Positions 1-9,237 of a stretch of DNA of 64,000 bases are shown here, piece after piece. Below the pieces are notes generated by a model. It was not told where the DNA came from, searched no databases, and saw only the letters and a program-made list of their open reading frames with translations. The DNA lies in assembly GCA_963736525.1 (NCBI GenBank), contig CAVTPF010000002.1:1-64000 (forward strand), written 5' to 3'. The first letter of the stretch is position 1, and every line of letters begins with the position of its first letter. Origin of the DNA: Bog-473 sp963736525. GTDB taxonomy: Bacteria > Actinomycetota > Acidimicrobiia > Acidimicrobiales > RAAP-2. Both the position numbers and the translations under genes were made by a program.

Positions 1-409
1 CTGAGAGAGGTCGGACTTGTCAACAACGACAGGAGCAATGGCTCTACGGCTATTCCGGGGCAGACCGGGGCATCCTGTTGGGGCTTGGCGGTCGTGTTGC
101 CGTCAGATCGCCCGCAATGCCTTCAAATGGCCCGCATGCCCGTCGCACGACCACACCCGGTGGACCTGGCCGGACGGAGTGACGAACCGGCCGCGCCAAG
201 CGACCGGAGCCGGACAGTGGAAGGGTGGCCGCGTTTGCCACCGGAACCATTCACGAAGCGGAACCATCGGCCCGGGGCGAAGAAGGCGTTGGCGTGGTGG
301 TCCACGGGGTGACCGTATCCGGGGGTGGGTTGATGTCCAGGTCCCCGGTGCGTTAGCGGGCAGGGTTGGAGCAACTCGACGCCCACTCCGTGCGATCCCG
401 CGGGAGAGC
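1..409. other. Stretch without recognisable gene
   Basis: Open frames exist on both strands, as expected at this GC content, but their translations are Arg/Pro-rich and show no domain, signal peptide or family motif. It lies downstream of the broken beta-helix gene. I see no repeat, tRNA or hairpin worth calling. Confidence 0.5.
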
Positions 410-2236
410 CTACGAGGCCGACTGCACTGCCCCGGCGTTGCAGGCCTTTCCCGCCACGCTGGGCACGCCCCGCTGGTCGGTGGTCGGGCAGAGGGTTACG
501 GGGTTGCCGTTCGCACGACGGCCACGTTCAGCGGGATGATCCCGACGGCGGGGTTCGGGGCGAGCGGCCGCATCGTCTTGGTCGACCCGCCGCTTCGCAC
601 CAGAGGACCCAGGTGGTTCGCCCCGTTGCTCACGTCGCCCGCCCCGCCGTTCAGGCAGCTTGCATTGGTCCCAACGTTGTAGCCCGCGTCACTCCACTTG
701 GTCTGGCTGCTTGACTGGTAGCACGAGCCGTTGAAGATGTCGCCAGCCACGAACAAGGACCCCGTCGTTAGCCACCGTGCCGCCGGTGTGCTTGGCCACA
801 TTGCCTGAGAAGGTGGAGGCCGACACGACCACGGTTCCGAGACCGCCATTGTCGGCGTTGTCGATGGCACCCCCATCGCCGTTGACCACGCTGGAGTCCA
901 CGCCGCACGCCATTGCCGGTTGCGGTGTTGCCCCAAAAGGTGGAGTCCGAGACCGTGAGGGTGCCGGGGCCGGTGCCCTCGCCGTTGTTGATCGCACCGC
1001 CGTTCCCGGTGGCACGATTGGCCGAGAACGTGGATCCCGAGACGGCGAGAGACCCACCGAGGTGATCCCGTTGGTGATGGCGCCGCCGTACGGGGCGCTG
1101 TTGGCGGAGAAGGTCGACCCGGACACCGTGCCGGTGGCTTTGCCTTCATTGAAGGCGCCGCCGTAGTGGGCGGAGTTCCCGATGAACGTGGATCCCGACA
1201 CGTTCATCGCAGCCTTCACTGCGCCACCTTCGGCGATGTCGATGGCGCCCCCACCGCCCAGACCCTGGGCTCGGGTCTTCACGAGGTTGCCGACGAAGGT
1301 CGAGCCCGACACGGTCAGGGTGCTGACGCCGCTGGCGCCGTCGTCGATCGCACCACCCCCGTGTCCGCCGTGTTGTACGAGAAGGTCAAGCTGGCGACGG
1401 TGACCGTCCCCAATCCCTCGAACGCATTGTCGATGGCACCGCCACCGCTGGCGCTGTTGTGCGAGACGTGGAAGCCGAGACGGCGAGCGTGCCACTCCCA
1501 TGGATTCCATTCTCGATGGCCCCGCCCCGTCGGTGGCGGAATCAGCCAGGAACGCAGTATCGGAGACGGAGACGGTGCCGCCCAGCAGGTTGTCGATGGC
1601 GCCGCCGTCGCCGAAGGCGCGGTTGTGCAGGAAAAGGTCGTTCGTCACCGTGACGTGCGTGCCGGTGGACACCATCATGGCGCCGGCCTCGCCACCGGTG
1701 CTGCCGGCCAGGACGCTGTTGGCGTTCTCGACGGTAAGGCCTGGATCTGGGCGAACACATTCAACGCCGGGGTGCCCGCACCGGCGGGAGCCGAACCGGA
1801 CAGCGCTGAGCGGACCGGGGGGCGTCCCGACGGTGAGCACCGGCCCGTTGCAGGCGGTGGTGCCGCAATGGGCGGCGCTGCCGTGGTTGCCGTCGAGCAC
1901 CGGGTTGGAGACCCCAGAGGCGGGCTCGATGCTCAACGGGGTCGAGGATGACGTGCCCGCGGGGTTCACCGTCCAGTTGCCGACGTAGTGCCCGGTCTTG
2001 CCCGGCGTGGCCAGGGCCACCGTGTCGCCGGCCCCCGCAAAAGACAGCGCCTGGGCCAGCGTGCACTGCTGAGAGGCGGTGGTGCTCTGAGGGCACGTCG
2101 TCGGTGAGGTGGCGCCCCCCTTGGCGTAGGCGTACCACGTGGTGCCCGCCGCCCCTGCGGGTGTTCCGGCTGCCAGGCCCAGCACTAGGAGGCCGGCCAA
2201 CGTGATCGTCGCCGCAACGAGGGGCCCCCAGCGCAC
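410..2236 (-). pseudogene. Secreted parallel-beta-helix (PMP-like) protein, multiply frameshifted
   Basis: A secreted or surface protein of the polymorphic-membrane-protein-like, right-handed beta-helix type. The GTG at 2236 gives a signal peptide (VRWGPLVAATITLAGLLVLG, then Ala-rich). Repeats of the form GSTFxxNxAxxGGAIxN follow, then a choice-of-anchor-Q ending: DAGYNVGTNASCLNGG, NHLGPL, TLCPTTDQRG, CNAGAVQ, with stop at 410-412. No single frame is continuous. Frame switches are needed near 1805, 1745, 1500, 1060-920, 760 and 520, and several (for example 1745) fit loss of one base in a short G/C run. Translations on both sides of each break remain family-like, so the breaks are recent or are sequencing errors. 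No substrate can be inferred. Confidence 0.7.
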
Positions 2237-2902
2237 AGCGGTGAAGCCGGGCCTCTTCGATGGTCCGGTGGATGTATCATGATGGATCCCGTAGGTCGGA
2301 GGGCTGTTGCAACATTCATTGCCGCGCATCCTTCGCCTTAGGATCTGCCGGCACGTAGAGGCGAAGGTCCCAGATCGGGACCGGATGGGGTCCGCGGTGG
2401 CTTGGTAGAGCGATGCCTCCACCGAATAGTCCCTTCGGCTTCGTTGGAGTATCCCCGTTGTGCCTGATTCGTACGGGGGGCATGGACTTGGGGGCCTGCA
2501 GTTCAGCCTGTCGCCTGACCTTTTGCGACTGGTTTGTTACTGAAATCCCAGACAATCCAAGATTCCAGAGTCCACCGAGTGGACACCTCGCCTGACCTGA
2601 ACAGGTCGACGGATTTCACAGAACGGTGTAGACGGTCGGGTCCCGACTCATATCCCAAGGTGCCGGGATCGAGACCCCGGGCAGCCCACTGGGTGCATGG
2701 ACTGCGTCGGCTGAGACCGGACATCGCAGCGGCTGATGTTCGAGACCGGCGCCCAGCGTGCCTCGGCTCTCTCGGTGCCACCCGATGCGGCGGCCGTTTG
2801 CTCGAGGGCATTCCGCCAGCCTCTATTGGGATCGCATCGCATCGTCATCCACGGCGATCTCGGCTCTTTCACCGACCCCGATGGGTTCAACTGGGAGGCC
2901 TC
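2237..2902. other. Intergenic region, no supported gene
   Basis: The upstream end of the beta-helix gene lies here together with about 600 nt lacking codon bias or homology on either strand. A sequence near 2660-2690 vaguely resembles a tRNA T-arm but no cloverleaf can be folded around it. Confidence 0.4.
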
Positions 2903-3313
2903 GTGAACGATGGGTCTCCCTCCCAGGTGAGAGGTGCGAGAGCTGGGGAACTCTCCGATTGGCGAGTCTCGATGCTTTCCCGGATTCGCACATTGATCAA
3001 GCAGGCCGACCCGGAGATCCTCGAAGAGCGGAAGTGGGTCAAGCCCACAAATCCAGGAGGTGTGCCGACCTGGTACCACGACGGTTTGATCTGCACGGGC
3101 GAGACGTACAAGAGCCATGTCAAAGTGACCTTTGCCAAGGGTGCCTCTCTGAGGGATCCTCCGCGCCTCTTCAACTCCGGCCACGAAGGCAACGTCCGCC
3201 GTGCCATCGATCTCCATGAAGGCGAGAAGATCAACGAATCGGCCTTCAAGGCTCTCATCCGAGAAGCCGTGGCCTTGAACGAAGCTTGGCTCCCACGGAT
3301 GAATCGAACCTAA
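2903..3313 (+). CDS. DUF1801 (YdhG-like) domain protein
   Basis: Small cytoplasmic protein of about 136 residues of the DUF1801/YdhG group, whose biochemical role is not established (some members are linked to iron handling). Recognisable signatures are LSDWRVSMLSRIRTLIKQAD near the N-terminus, then WYHDGLICTGETYK, VKVTFAKGASL, LFNSGHEGN, RRAIDLHEGEKI and a final FKALIREAVALN helix. The frame stays open far upstream, but that part has no family resemblance. The GTG at 2903 is preceded by GGGAGG at 2893-2898 and leaves a normal length, so I chose it. Its last 59 nt overlap the convergent gene at 3255-3800. It is intact although the neighbours on both sides are frameshifted. Confidence 0.75.
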   Translation: MNDGSPSQVRGARAGELSDWRVSMLSRIRTLIKQADPEILEERKWVKPTNPGGVPTWYHDGLICTGETYKSHVKVTFAKGASLRDPPRLFNSGHEGNVRRAIDLHEGEKINESAFKALIREAVALNEAWLPRMNRT

Positions 3314-3800
3314 CGCTTCTGTAACTTCGGAGCTCCCGTTTCGTTACACAATCACCGCGTTGTTGCTTCACCGCGGCTTCCAAATCGTCGATTCGATCAG
3401 CCAGATCCTTGAGCCCACCTTGGGTGTGGATGTCCAGCCGATCGAGGATCTGTACGGTGTCATCGTACGTATGCTGTGAGCGGACATCACTCGCCACACT
3501 CTGCACGTTCTGGCCGACCATGATGACCGACAGCAGCACCGCCAATTGGAGGAACGTCTGCGCAATCCAAGCGATGATGCCCTCGCCGCCCGGCTTCAAT
3601 GCAGGTGGTAATCCGATCAATGCGATGACCGCGAACCGTTCCGCGCACCACATCGATCCAACGAGGTTGGTGAGGAAAACGGCAATCTTGGCATTGATCC
3701 CGTCGGCCCTCTCGACCTCGGCTCGCAACCACGGAAGACTGATCGCTTGACCAATGTGGTGGTGTGTTTTGACTGGCCTCGATATCTGAACATTACTCAT
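3255..3800 (-). CDS. Small two-helix membrane protein (DUF1003-like)
   Basis: 181-residue protein with two adjacent transmembrane helices (about residues 55-72 and 76-96: ALIGLPPALKPGGEGIIAW, FLQLAVLLSVIMVGQNVQ) after a cytoplasmic segment INAKIAVFLTNLVGSMWCAE, followed by an acidic coiled-coil-like tail. This layout, with VGQNVQ directly after helix 2, is common in actinobacterial membrane proteins resembling DUF1003, whose function is unknown. The end overlaps the convergent DUF1801 gene by 59 nt, and the last 40 residues look unlike the rest. The natural stop may therefore lie slightly earlier if an indel is present, as in the neighbouring genes. Confidence 0.6.
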   Translation of the reverse strand: MSNVQISRPVKTHHHIGQAISLPWLRAEVERADGINAKIAVFLTNLVGSMWCAERFAVIALIGLPPALKPGGEGIIAWIAQTFLQLAVLLSVIMVGQNVQSVASDVRSQHTYDDTVQILDRLDIHTQGGLKDLADRIDDLEAAVKQQRGDCVTKRELRSYRSVRFDSSVGAKLRSRPRLLG

Positions 3801-3909
3801 CCTGCTCCCCTTTTCGGTCGCCAGACTTTCTCATGAAAGAGGCTTCGAACTCGAAGTGAGCAATGACGGTCTGACCATCATCAAGCGCATCGTGAGGCGC
3901 AGGATCTCG

Positions 3910-6213
3910 TCACAGTCGAAACCCGTACCGGCGGCTAGGTAGGCCACCATCACGCTCGCGGACGGACGGAGCCCGGGTCCAGGCGCGCAGGGGCCACCAA
4001 TTCCACACGCCGAGGAGCACCACGGTCGACGGCACGAGCAACGTCCGCACCAGAAAGGTGTCGAGGAGGATGCCCAGCGCCAGGCCGGTCCCGATCTGGC
4101 GCACCTGACCGGTCGTCGTCAGGGCGAGCACGCCGAACGTGCCGGCCAGAATCAGTCCGGCCGTCGTGACCGTCGTCCCGGTGGTGGCGAGCGCACGAGG
4201 GACCGCGGCGCGGAGGGGGAGTCCGGCCGCCTCCTCTTTGATCCTGCTCATGACGAGGATGTTGTAGTCCTCTCCCAGAGCCATGATGAAGACGAACATG
4301 AAGAAGGGCAGCGTGAAGTTGATCCCGAGCTGCCCGCCGATCGTCACGAAGATCAGCCACGGCGAGGCCGAGCGACGCGGTGTAGGAGAGCACCACGCTG
4401 GCGACCAGATAGAGCGGTGCCACCACGCTGCGCAACAACAATCCGAGGAGCAAGGTGAGCACCAGCATCACGACAGGGAGGATGCGCAGAACGTCCTGGC
4501 TCGAGGTGGTGCTCACGTCGGCAGCGCCGGGTGCCTGTCCCGTTACACCCCACCGCACGCGTCGCCCCGACCGACCGAGCGACTCCCAATGCCGCTGCAC
4601 GCACTGAGGGGATCGCCTGCATCGCCGCCGTGCTCCCCGCCGAGCCCGCCCGGAGCAACGTCTGGAAGAGCACCGTGCGGCCGTTCTCCGTCATGTACTG
4701 CGCCATGGCCCGGTAGGCGGCATAGAGGGGAGCCGGCAGGTCGCCGGGCGCCTTGGTGTCCACCAGCGGCAGGTGCTCAGGCGGACCGAGGGTGGCGTAG
4801 AGGTAGGACACGGCTCGCGGGGGGAGGGATCGACCGCCGGCGTCGAGGGGGCCGGTCACCGAGGAGAAGCGTCCCGACGCCAACAGCTCGTCCTCGGCTC
4901 GGTCGAGGAGGACGGGGGCCGTCCACACGGAGGAGGGGAACCGGAACACGACGTCGGTGGCGCCCACGGCGATCTCGCCGAAATGCTCCTTCAGCGCCAT
5001 CTGCCCCCGGCTTGAGTCCGAGCCGGCGATGGCACCTCCGGGGTTGAAGCCCGAGGGTGCGTAGCCGAGCAGGAAGGAGGAGAGCACGCCCAGGATGAGC
5101 ACCCCGCCGACGAGGGCGCGCACCGGCTGTCGCACGACGCGGCCCGCCATTCGTCCCGAGACGCCCGTACCCCTCGACTCTAAGCACCCCGACGGCCAGA
5201 ACAGCCGGGGGCCGACGATGGAAAGCAAGGCCGGCAGCAGAGTGAGCTCCACCACCAGCACGATCCCGATGCCTATGGCCAGTCCCGGACCCACCCCCGG
5301 TAGAGGCCGAAGCTCGCCAGCAAGAGGCTGAGGAGGGCACAGACGACGGTCAACCCGGAGAAGGTGATGGACGTCCCCACCCACGACCGCGGCCACGATG
5401 GCCTCGTCGGTCGGCATGCCGGTCGCCAGATTTTCCCGGTAGCGGAACAGGAGGAAGAGGCCGTAGTCGGTGCCCGCTCCGAGCACCAGTGCAGTCAGTA
5501 GAAGCTGGAGCAACGAGGAGATGTCGACACCGACATGGTCGATTCGGCGATCAACGGTCCCGCCAGTGCCGACGCGAGACCGGCGGGTGCCGCCGCGATG
5601 AGCGGTGCAAGGAACCACGCGGAAAGCGAGGGCGAGCAGGACAATGATGAGCAGGCTGGTGCCCACGACCGCGGTGGCCTCGGTCCGCACCGCCGCCGCC
5701 TGCTGGTCGACGAGTATCGGCAGCGAGCCGGTGAGGTGCAGCGAGAGCCACAGGTCGCGCGACGACACGCCGGACGTCGCGGAAGGCGTTCACGGCGTCC
5801 CGTCCCGCACTGCCGCCCCCTGCGGTGGAGGCGGCGAAACGGACCTGGGCGGAGTACGCCTGGTCGTCGGCTGAGACCACGCCCCGGCCGATGGAGACGA
5901 CCAGCGGCGATCAGAGGGCGCGGTCCTCCATCACCTCGATCGCGGACAGGTCCGCCGGCGCCAGTGGTCCGGCCGCGTCCGTCGCAACGAGCACGCCGGT
6001 CGCGCCGCTCGGGGCCAGGAACGGGGCGGCCGGCTTGGCCGCGCGGACACTCGGCAGGAGTCGGCCGGGCGGCGCGCCGTGGTGGCGTTGCGCACGACGC
6101 TGGCGCGCGCACCGGCTGCCGCCGACCGAGGCGACGGTGCCGGAGTCCAGACCGCGACGATGCCGGCCAGCGGTACCGACCACGGTGCGCAGCATCGCCC
6201 GGAGCACACGCAA
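3910..6213 (-). pseudogene. MMPL-family transporter, multiply frameshifted
   Basis: An RND-superfamily MMPL transporter (lipid or hydrophobic-compound export). Recognisable pieces, N- to C-terminal on the minus strand: SADDQAYSAQVRF (about 5880-5840), a signature LGAGTDYGLFLLFRYRENLA (about 5480-5420), IGIGIVLVVELTLLPALLSI, LILGVLSSFLLGYAPSGFNP (start of the second half), ILPVVMLVLTLLLGLLLRSV and a final FVFIMALGEDYNILVMSRI with the C-terminal helices. These lie in different frames, with changes near 5890, 5770, 5620-5520, 5340, 4540 and 4350. A normal single-gene MMPL is 700-1000 residues and the 2.3 kb span fits one gene. Either a pseudogene or an indel-rich assembly. Confidence 0.7.
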
Positions 6214-6506
6214 ACCCTATGGCCGCCTCACGAGGTTCACAGCGTCGGGCATACCGGCTTGTGGGCTACCGCAAAGAACGGATGCCGACGTAGTTGACCC
6301 ATGCCCACCGGTCCGGCGTCGGGATGCGTCGGAGGGACGCCGGCTCCCGCCAAACACCCGGCGAGCCGTGACGCAGCTCTGCCGTGCCCTGAGCGATGCC
6401 CACGGCACACCTGGAGCTCGCGCATCGGCGAGCGCCACGCCCCGGTACCGAAGGATGACGCCTCCCGGTACGATGGATGCCCAACAGCGTGATCAGGAGC
6501 GGGCTC
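6214..6506. other. Intergenic region upstream of the repressor remnant
   Basis: About 290 nt between the broken MMPL gene and the BlaI/CopY gene, which are divergent. No credible gene on either strand. No copy of the TACTAC-N5-GTAGTA dyad found elsewhere in the island is present here, so autoregulation through that dyad is not evident. Confidence 0.4.
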
Positions 6507-6940
6507 ATGGGCGCGGCAACAAAATGTGACAATCCGATGTGCTCGTGTGATCCATGCACATGTGCTGAGTGCGCCTGCGGCGTGGTGACGCTCGGCGATC
6601 TCGAACGTCGGGTGCTCGGCATCGTGTGGGACCTGCCCGATCCCGAGCCGACGGGACAGCGAAGTGGCTGACCGCGCTTCCCGCACATGCCTATACAACT
6701 GTCGCGACGGTCCTCGATCGCCTCGTCAACAAGGGAGTTCTGAGCCGCCGCCGGGACGGTCGGACCATCCGGTTCGCTCCATTGGGGTTCGGGGGGCCCA
6801 CACGGCCATGGTCATGCGTCAGGCTCTGGTGGCCGACGGTGACCCGAGCCGCGGCTCTCGTCTGCTTCGCCGACACGCTGTCGTCCTCTGAGGTGGCCGT
6901 CCTCCTCGATGCACTCGGCCAGCGCACCTCCGCGGGTTGA
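6507..6940 (+). pseudogene. BlaI/MecI/CopY-family repressor with Cys-rich N-terminus, frameshifted
   Basis: Winged-helix repressor of the BlaI/MecI/CopY family. ATG at 6507 has AGGAG at 6495-6499. The N-terminus carries an unusual cluster, KCDNPMCSCDPCTCAECACG, with eight cysteines in CxC/CxxC spacing. It continues in frame into the wing-helix start LGDLERRVLGIVWDLP. The rest is recovered only by frame changes near 6655, 6680, 6795 and 6845: EVAD, then LPAHAYTTVATVLDRLVNKG and RRRDGRTIRF, then GAHTAMVMRQALVADGD, then ALVCFADTLSSSEVAVLLDA, giving a normal 130-140 residue repressor. Family members bind TACT/AGTA-type dyads. Four such dyads lie in the adjacent copper genes, so this is the likely regulator (inference). 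The cysteine cluster would be the metal sensor. Confidence 0.65.
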
Positions 6941-7026
6941 GACGCACGTGTGCCTCGATTGCCGATGAGAGCGCACTCAGTGTTGTGCCCGGTCGGCGAG
7001 CCCACATGCACTCCGGATATGACTTT

Positions 7027-7704
7027 CTAGATCATCAGTATCAGCATGAATCCCATGCCGACGCACATGACGACGTGGCTGGCGTCCTCGAGCCATGGCG
7101 CGGTGATCAGCCTCGTGGCGCCCCCAGCGGCCGGTGCCGGAGCTGACCCGGTCGGACCCTCCACCGACCCGCCGTCCGCCACGCTCATGACATAGGCCCG
7201 GGCGTGCCTGCCGTGATGGGAGGCACCCTTAACCGGTGAGGCCAGCGTGAAAATGGCGGATGCGAAGAACACGACGGCGAGGAGCAAGCTGAGGCCGGGA
7301 TCGATTCTCGCACTCGACGACGACGCCGTCGACATCGACATGGCTGCGGAACGGGCTCCGGCGGGGAACACGTACATCAAGAGCATGACGAAGCTCATCG
7401 TGGCGTGAATCAGATAGTGAGTGAGGTGAATGCCGAATGCGATCACCGATTGGGCGCTCTGGACGAGGAACCAGACGAGCAGCACCGTGAAGATGAGCTC
7501 CAGATACGCGCTGGGACCGAAGGCCCAGCCGGCAACGAACATGCCCGCCATGGACACTCCCATGCAGATGTCCGCGATGTCGACGTCCCAACCGGCGTGC
7601 CGTCGCGTCACGACGGACACGGCCAGCAACACGATTCCATAGGCGGCCACTGCCAGCATCGCGACAGCGAAGAGGTAGTACAGCCAGGCCGGGGTGGGTG
7701 TCAT
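7027..7704 (-). CDS. DUF5134 multi-pass membrane protein
   Basis: 225-residue integral membrane protein of the DUF5134 type, function unknown. About six hydrophobic helices can be seen: LYYLFAVAMLAVAAYGIVLL, an ICMGVSMAGMFVAGW helix, LELIFTVLLVWFLVQSA, LTHYLIHATMSFVMLLMYVF, LSLLLAVVFFASAIFTL and SHVVMCVGMGFMLILM. Several helices are rich in His and Met (HLTHYLIHATM, SHVVMCVGMGF), which would suit a metal-linked role (inference). The ATG at 7704 overlaps the stop of the upstream gene as ATGA, indicating translational coupling with the membrane protein encoded from 8723. The operon is preceded by two copies of the copper-island dyad. Confidence 0.8.
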   Translation of the reverse strand: MTPTPAWLYYLFAVAMLAVAAYGIVLLAVSVVTRRHAGWDVDIADICMGVSMAGMFVAGWAFGPSAYLELIFTVLLVWFLVQSAQSVIAFGIHLTHYLIHATMSFVMLLMYVFPAGARSAAMSMSTASSSSARIDPGLSLLLAVVFFASAIFTLASPVKGASHHGRHARAYVMSVADGGSVEGPTGSAPAPAAGGATRLITAPWLEDASHVVMCVGMGFMLILMI

Positions 7705-8723
7705 GGGACGGGAGCCACCTTCGAGCCGGCCGGCGGACTCGACGGCGCGCCTGTGGTGACATTTCGAACCAACGTCGAGGGCCAGTAGATCAACGCCAGG
7801 ATGATGACCAGCGGCCCGGAATTCGGGTCGGTGGCGCCGCCGGCCAGGATCCCGCCGAAGTTCTCTGTCGCCACCCAGATCAAGACGAAGGTCACGATCC
7901 CGAGGACCAGTGTGACCTTGGTGAACTGCGGAGGAAGGTAGATCCCGACCGCCACGACTGCACAAACCACTGCGAGAAGGATCGCGGCGGTCGTGCCGTG
8001 GTGGAGCAGGAGCGAGTCGGTGGAACGATCGATATGAGCCAGCCACCCAGGCTGTCCGGTGTAGCCGGCCACCAGGTCGTGCAGCGCCTGGGGCGACCGC
8101 CCCGAGCCGACGACGGCCAAGAGAGCCAAGAGGCCCCACACCACGGCCCAGATCGCCTTCGCGGTCGTGACCCCGACGGTCCGAGCAGCGACGAACGGCG
8201 TGTCCGAACCCTCGCTCGGCCACAACAGCACCGCCAGAAGGGCATAGATGAGCACCGCACCAGGGCCGCCGCCGAAAGGGGTTGCTCCACCGTGCAGGAC
8301 GTTCCCGAGACCTTCCCCGAACCACCAGACACCCAGGGCCCAGACGATGGAGAGCGCCAGCGCGGGCTTGAGGGTTCGCTTCCAGACGATCCCGAAGCCG
8401 ATGAAGAACTGCACGAGCGCGAAGACGCTGTTGCTCAGGACCGGGTCGTGATACACGTTCGACGCGTTCCAGGTGATCGAGTGCTCCACCCAGCTGGGGT
8501 TGCCTGCGGCGAGGTTGTTGAGCATGCCGCTGAACCCGTTCGGCCCCCGAGTGAACATGAACGGTTGGAGTTGCAGGACCGCATCGAGGAGCCAGACCGT
8601 TGCCAGGACGAGCTGGAAGGTCCGCTGGAGGTCCTTCGGTTGCTCAACGGAGCTGGTCGTGACCCTCCTCGAGTCGATCACCGGGGCTGGCGCATCGCCG
8701 CTCCTCACCTCGGTCGTGCTCAT
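7701..8723 (-). CDS. Uncharacterised multi-pass membrane protein, island family
   Basis: 340-residue membrane protein with eight or nine hydrophobic helices and no family I can name. The N-terminal third (LQRTFQLVLATVWLLDAVLQ, LQPFMF, ALVQFFIGFGIVWKRTLKPA, LGVWWFGEGLG) is clearly homologous to the first 160 residues of the 656-residue protein at 12636-14606. The two also share a C-terminal GGILAGGATDPNSGPLVIILAL segment, matching GGIFTGSGTDPNTGPLIILLAL there. It is the first gene of a two-gene operon with DUF5134 (ATGA overlap). Two TACTAC-N5-GTAGTA dyads lie 29-64 nt before its start and may be shared with the divergent copper chaperone. A role in metal transfer across the membrane is inferred only from context. 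Confidence 0.75.
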   Translation of the reverse strand: MSTTEVRSGDAPAPVIDSRRVTTSSVEQPKDLQRTFQLVLATVWLLDAVLQLQPFMFTRGPNGFSGMLNNLAAGNPSWVEHSITWNASNVYHDPVLSNSVFALVQFFIGFGIVWKRTLKPALALSIVWALGVWWFGEGLGNVLHGGATPFGGGPGAVLIYALLAVLLWPSEGSDTPFVAARTVGVTTAKAIWAVVWGLLALLAVVGSGRSPQALHDLVAGYTGQPGWLAHIDRSTDSLLLHHGTTAAILLAVVCAVVAVGIYLPPQFTKVTLVLGIVTFVLIWVATENFGGILAGGATDPNSGPLVIILALIYWPSTLVRNVTTGAPSSPPAGSKVAPVP

Positions 8724-8751
8724 CGCTCACCACCCTTGGGTCGGGGTTCGC

Positions 8752-8768
8752 TACTACGATCCGTAGTT
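8752..8768. promoter_or_regulatory. Copper-island operator A (TACTAC-N5-GTAGTT)
   Basis: Dyad TACTAC GATCC GTAGTT, one mismatch from a perfect 6-5-6 inverted repeat. It lies 29 nt upstream of the start at 8723 and in the divergent region before copZ. Its centre is 19 bp from that of operator B. BlaI/CopY-family repressors bind dyads of this general type. Confidence 0.65.
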
Positions 8769-8770
8769 AT

Positions 8771-8787
8771 TACTACCGGTCGTAGTA
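8771..8787. promoter_or_regulatory. Copper-island operator B (TACTAC-N5-GTAGTA)
   Basis: Perfect 6-5-6 inverted repeat TACTAC CGGTC GTAGTA, nearly two helical turns from operator A (centres 19 bp apart), in the divergent intergenic region between the membrane-protein operon and the copZ/ATPase operon. Tandem spacing suggests cooperative binding of two repressor dimers (inference). Confidence 0.7.
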
Positions 8788-8963
8788 TTGGCGCAACTGA
8801 GATCGATCGGGCCTGAGCGCCCCTGCGAGACCGCAACGAGCCGAGCCCGCAGCGAGTCGGGCCCAGGGCGACCGCCGGAGCCCCCCCGGCCCGCCTGCGT
8901 CACTCCCTCCCCGGCCCGGTTCGCCGGTTCCAGGCCGCCTGATTCGGGAAGGTGCAAGCGCAA

Positions 8964-8969
8964 TAGCAT
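8964..8969 (+). promoter_or_regulatory. Leaderless-type -10 element for copZ
   Basis: TAGCAT sits six nt before the GTG start at 8976 and there is no Shine-Dalgarno in that gap. This is the geometry of a -10 element whose transcript begins at or next to the start codon. Confidence 0.45.
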
Positions 8970-8975
8970 GGCGGC

Positions 8976-9230
8976 GTGACCTCGTCAGGAACCGCTGACA
9001 CGCCAGAAGCTCAGATTGCCGTCGCCCAGCTCACGGTGGAGGGCATGCATTGTGGCTCGTGCGTCGCGCTCATCGAGGAGACGCTCAATGAGCGTGAAGG
9101 AGTAACGGCAGCCTTAGTCGACCTTGACTCTGCACGCGCCGTGATCGAGTACGACCCGTCCACGCTTGACGTGGAGGAGATCCGTGCCGCCATCGCCGAA
9201 GTCGGGTACTCCGCCACTCCAGTGAGCTAG
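8976..9230 (+). CDS. copZ: Copper chaperone, HMA domain (CopZ-like)
   Basis: 84-residue cytosolic heavy-metal-associated domain protein that would bind Cu(I) through GMHCGSC (the GMxCxxC motif) and pass it to the ATPase encoded 7 nt downstream. After a short polar N-terminus it shows the usual beta-alpha-beta pattern: VAQLTVEGMHCGSCVALIEE, LNEREGVTAALVDLDSARAV, IEYDPSTLDVEEIRAAIAEV, GYSATPVS. GTG is chosen because the domain needs only this much upstream sequence and a TAGCAT -10 element sits 6 nt before it. It is divergent from the membrane-protein operon, with the two island operators in between. Confidence 0.85.
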   Translation: MTSSGTADTPEAQIAVAQLTVEGMHCGSCVALIEETLNEREGVTAALVDLDSARAVIEYDPSTLDVEEIRAAIAEVGYSATPVS

Positions 9231-9237
9231 CAGTCCG

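Noticed and set aside
2660..2690. Possible tRNA fragment
   Set aside because: GGGATCGAGACCCC resembles a T-arm, but no cloverleaf could be folded from the neighbouring bases.
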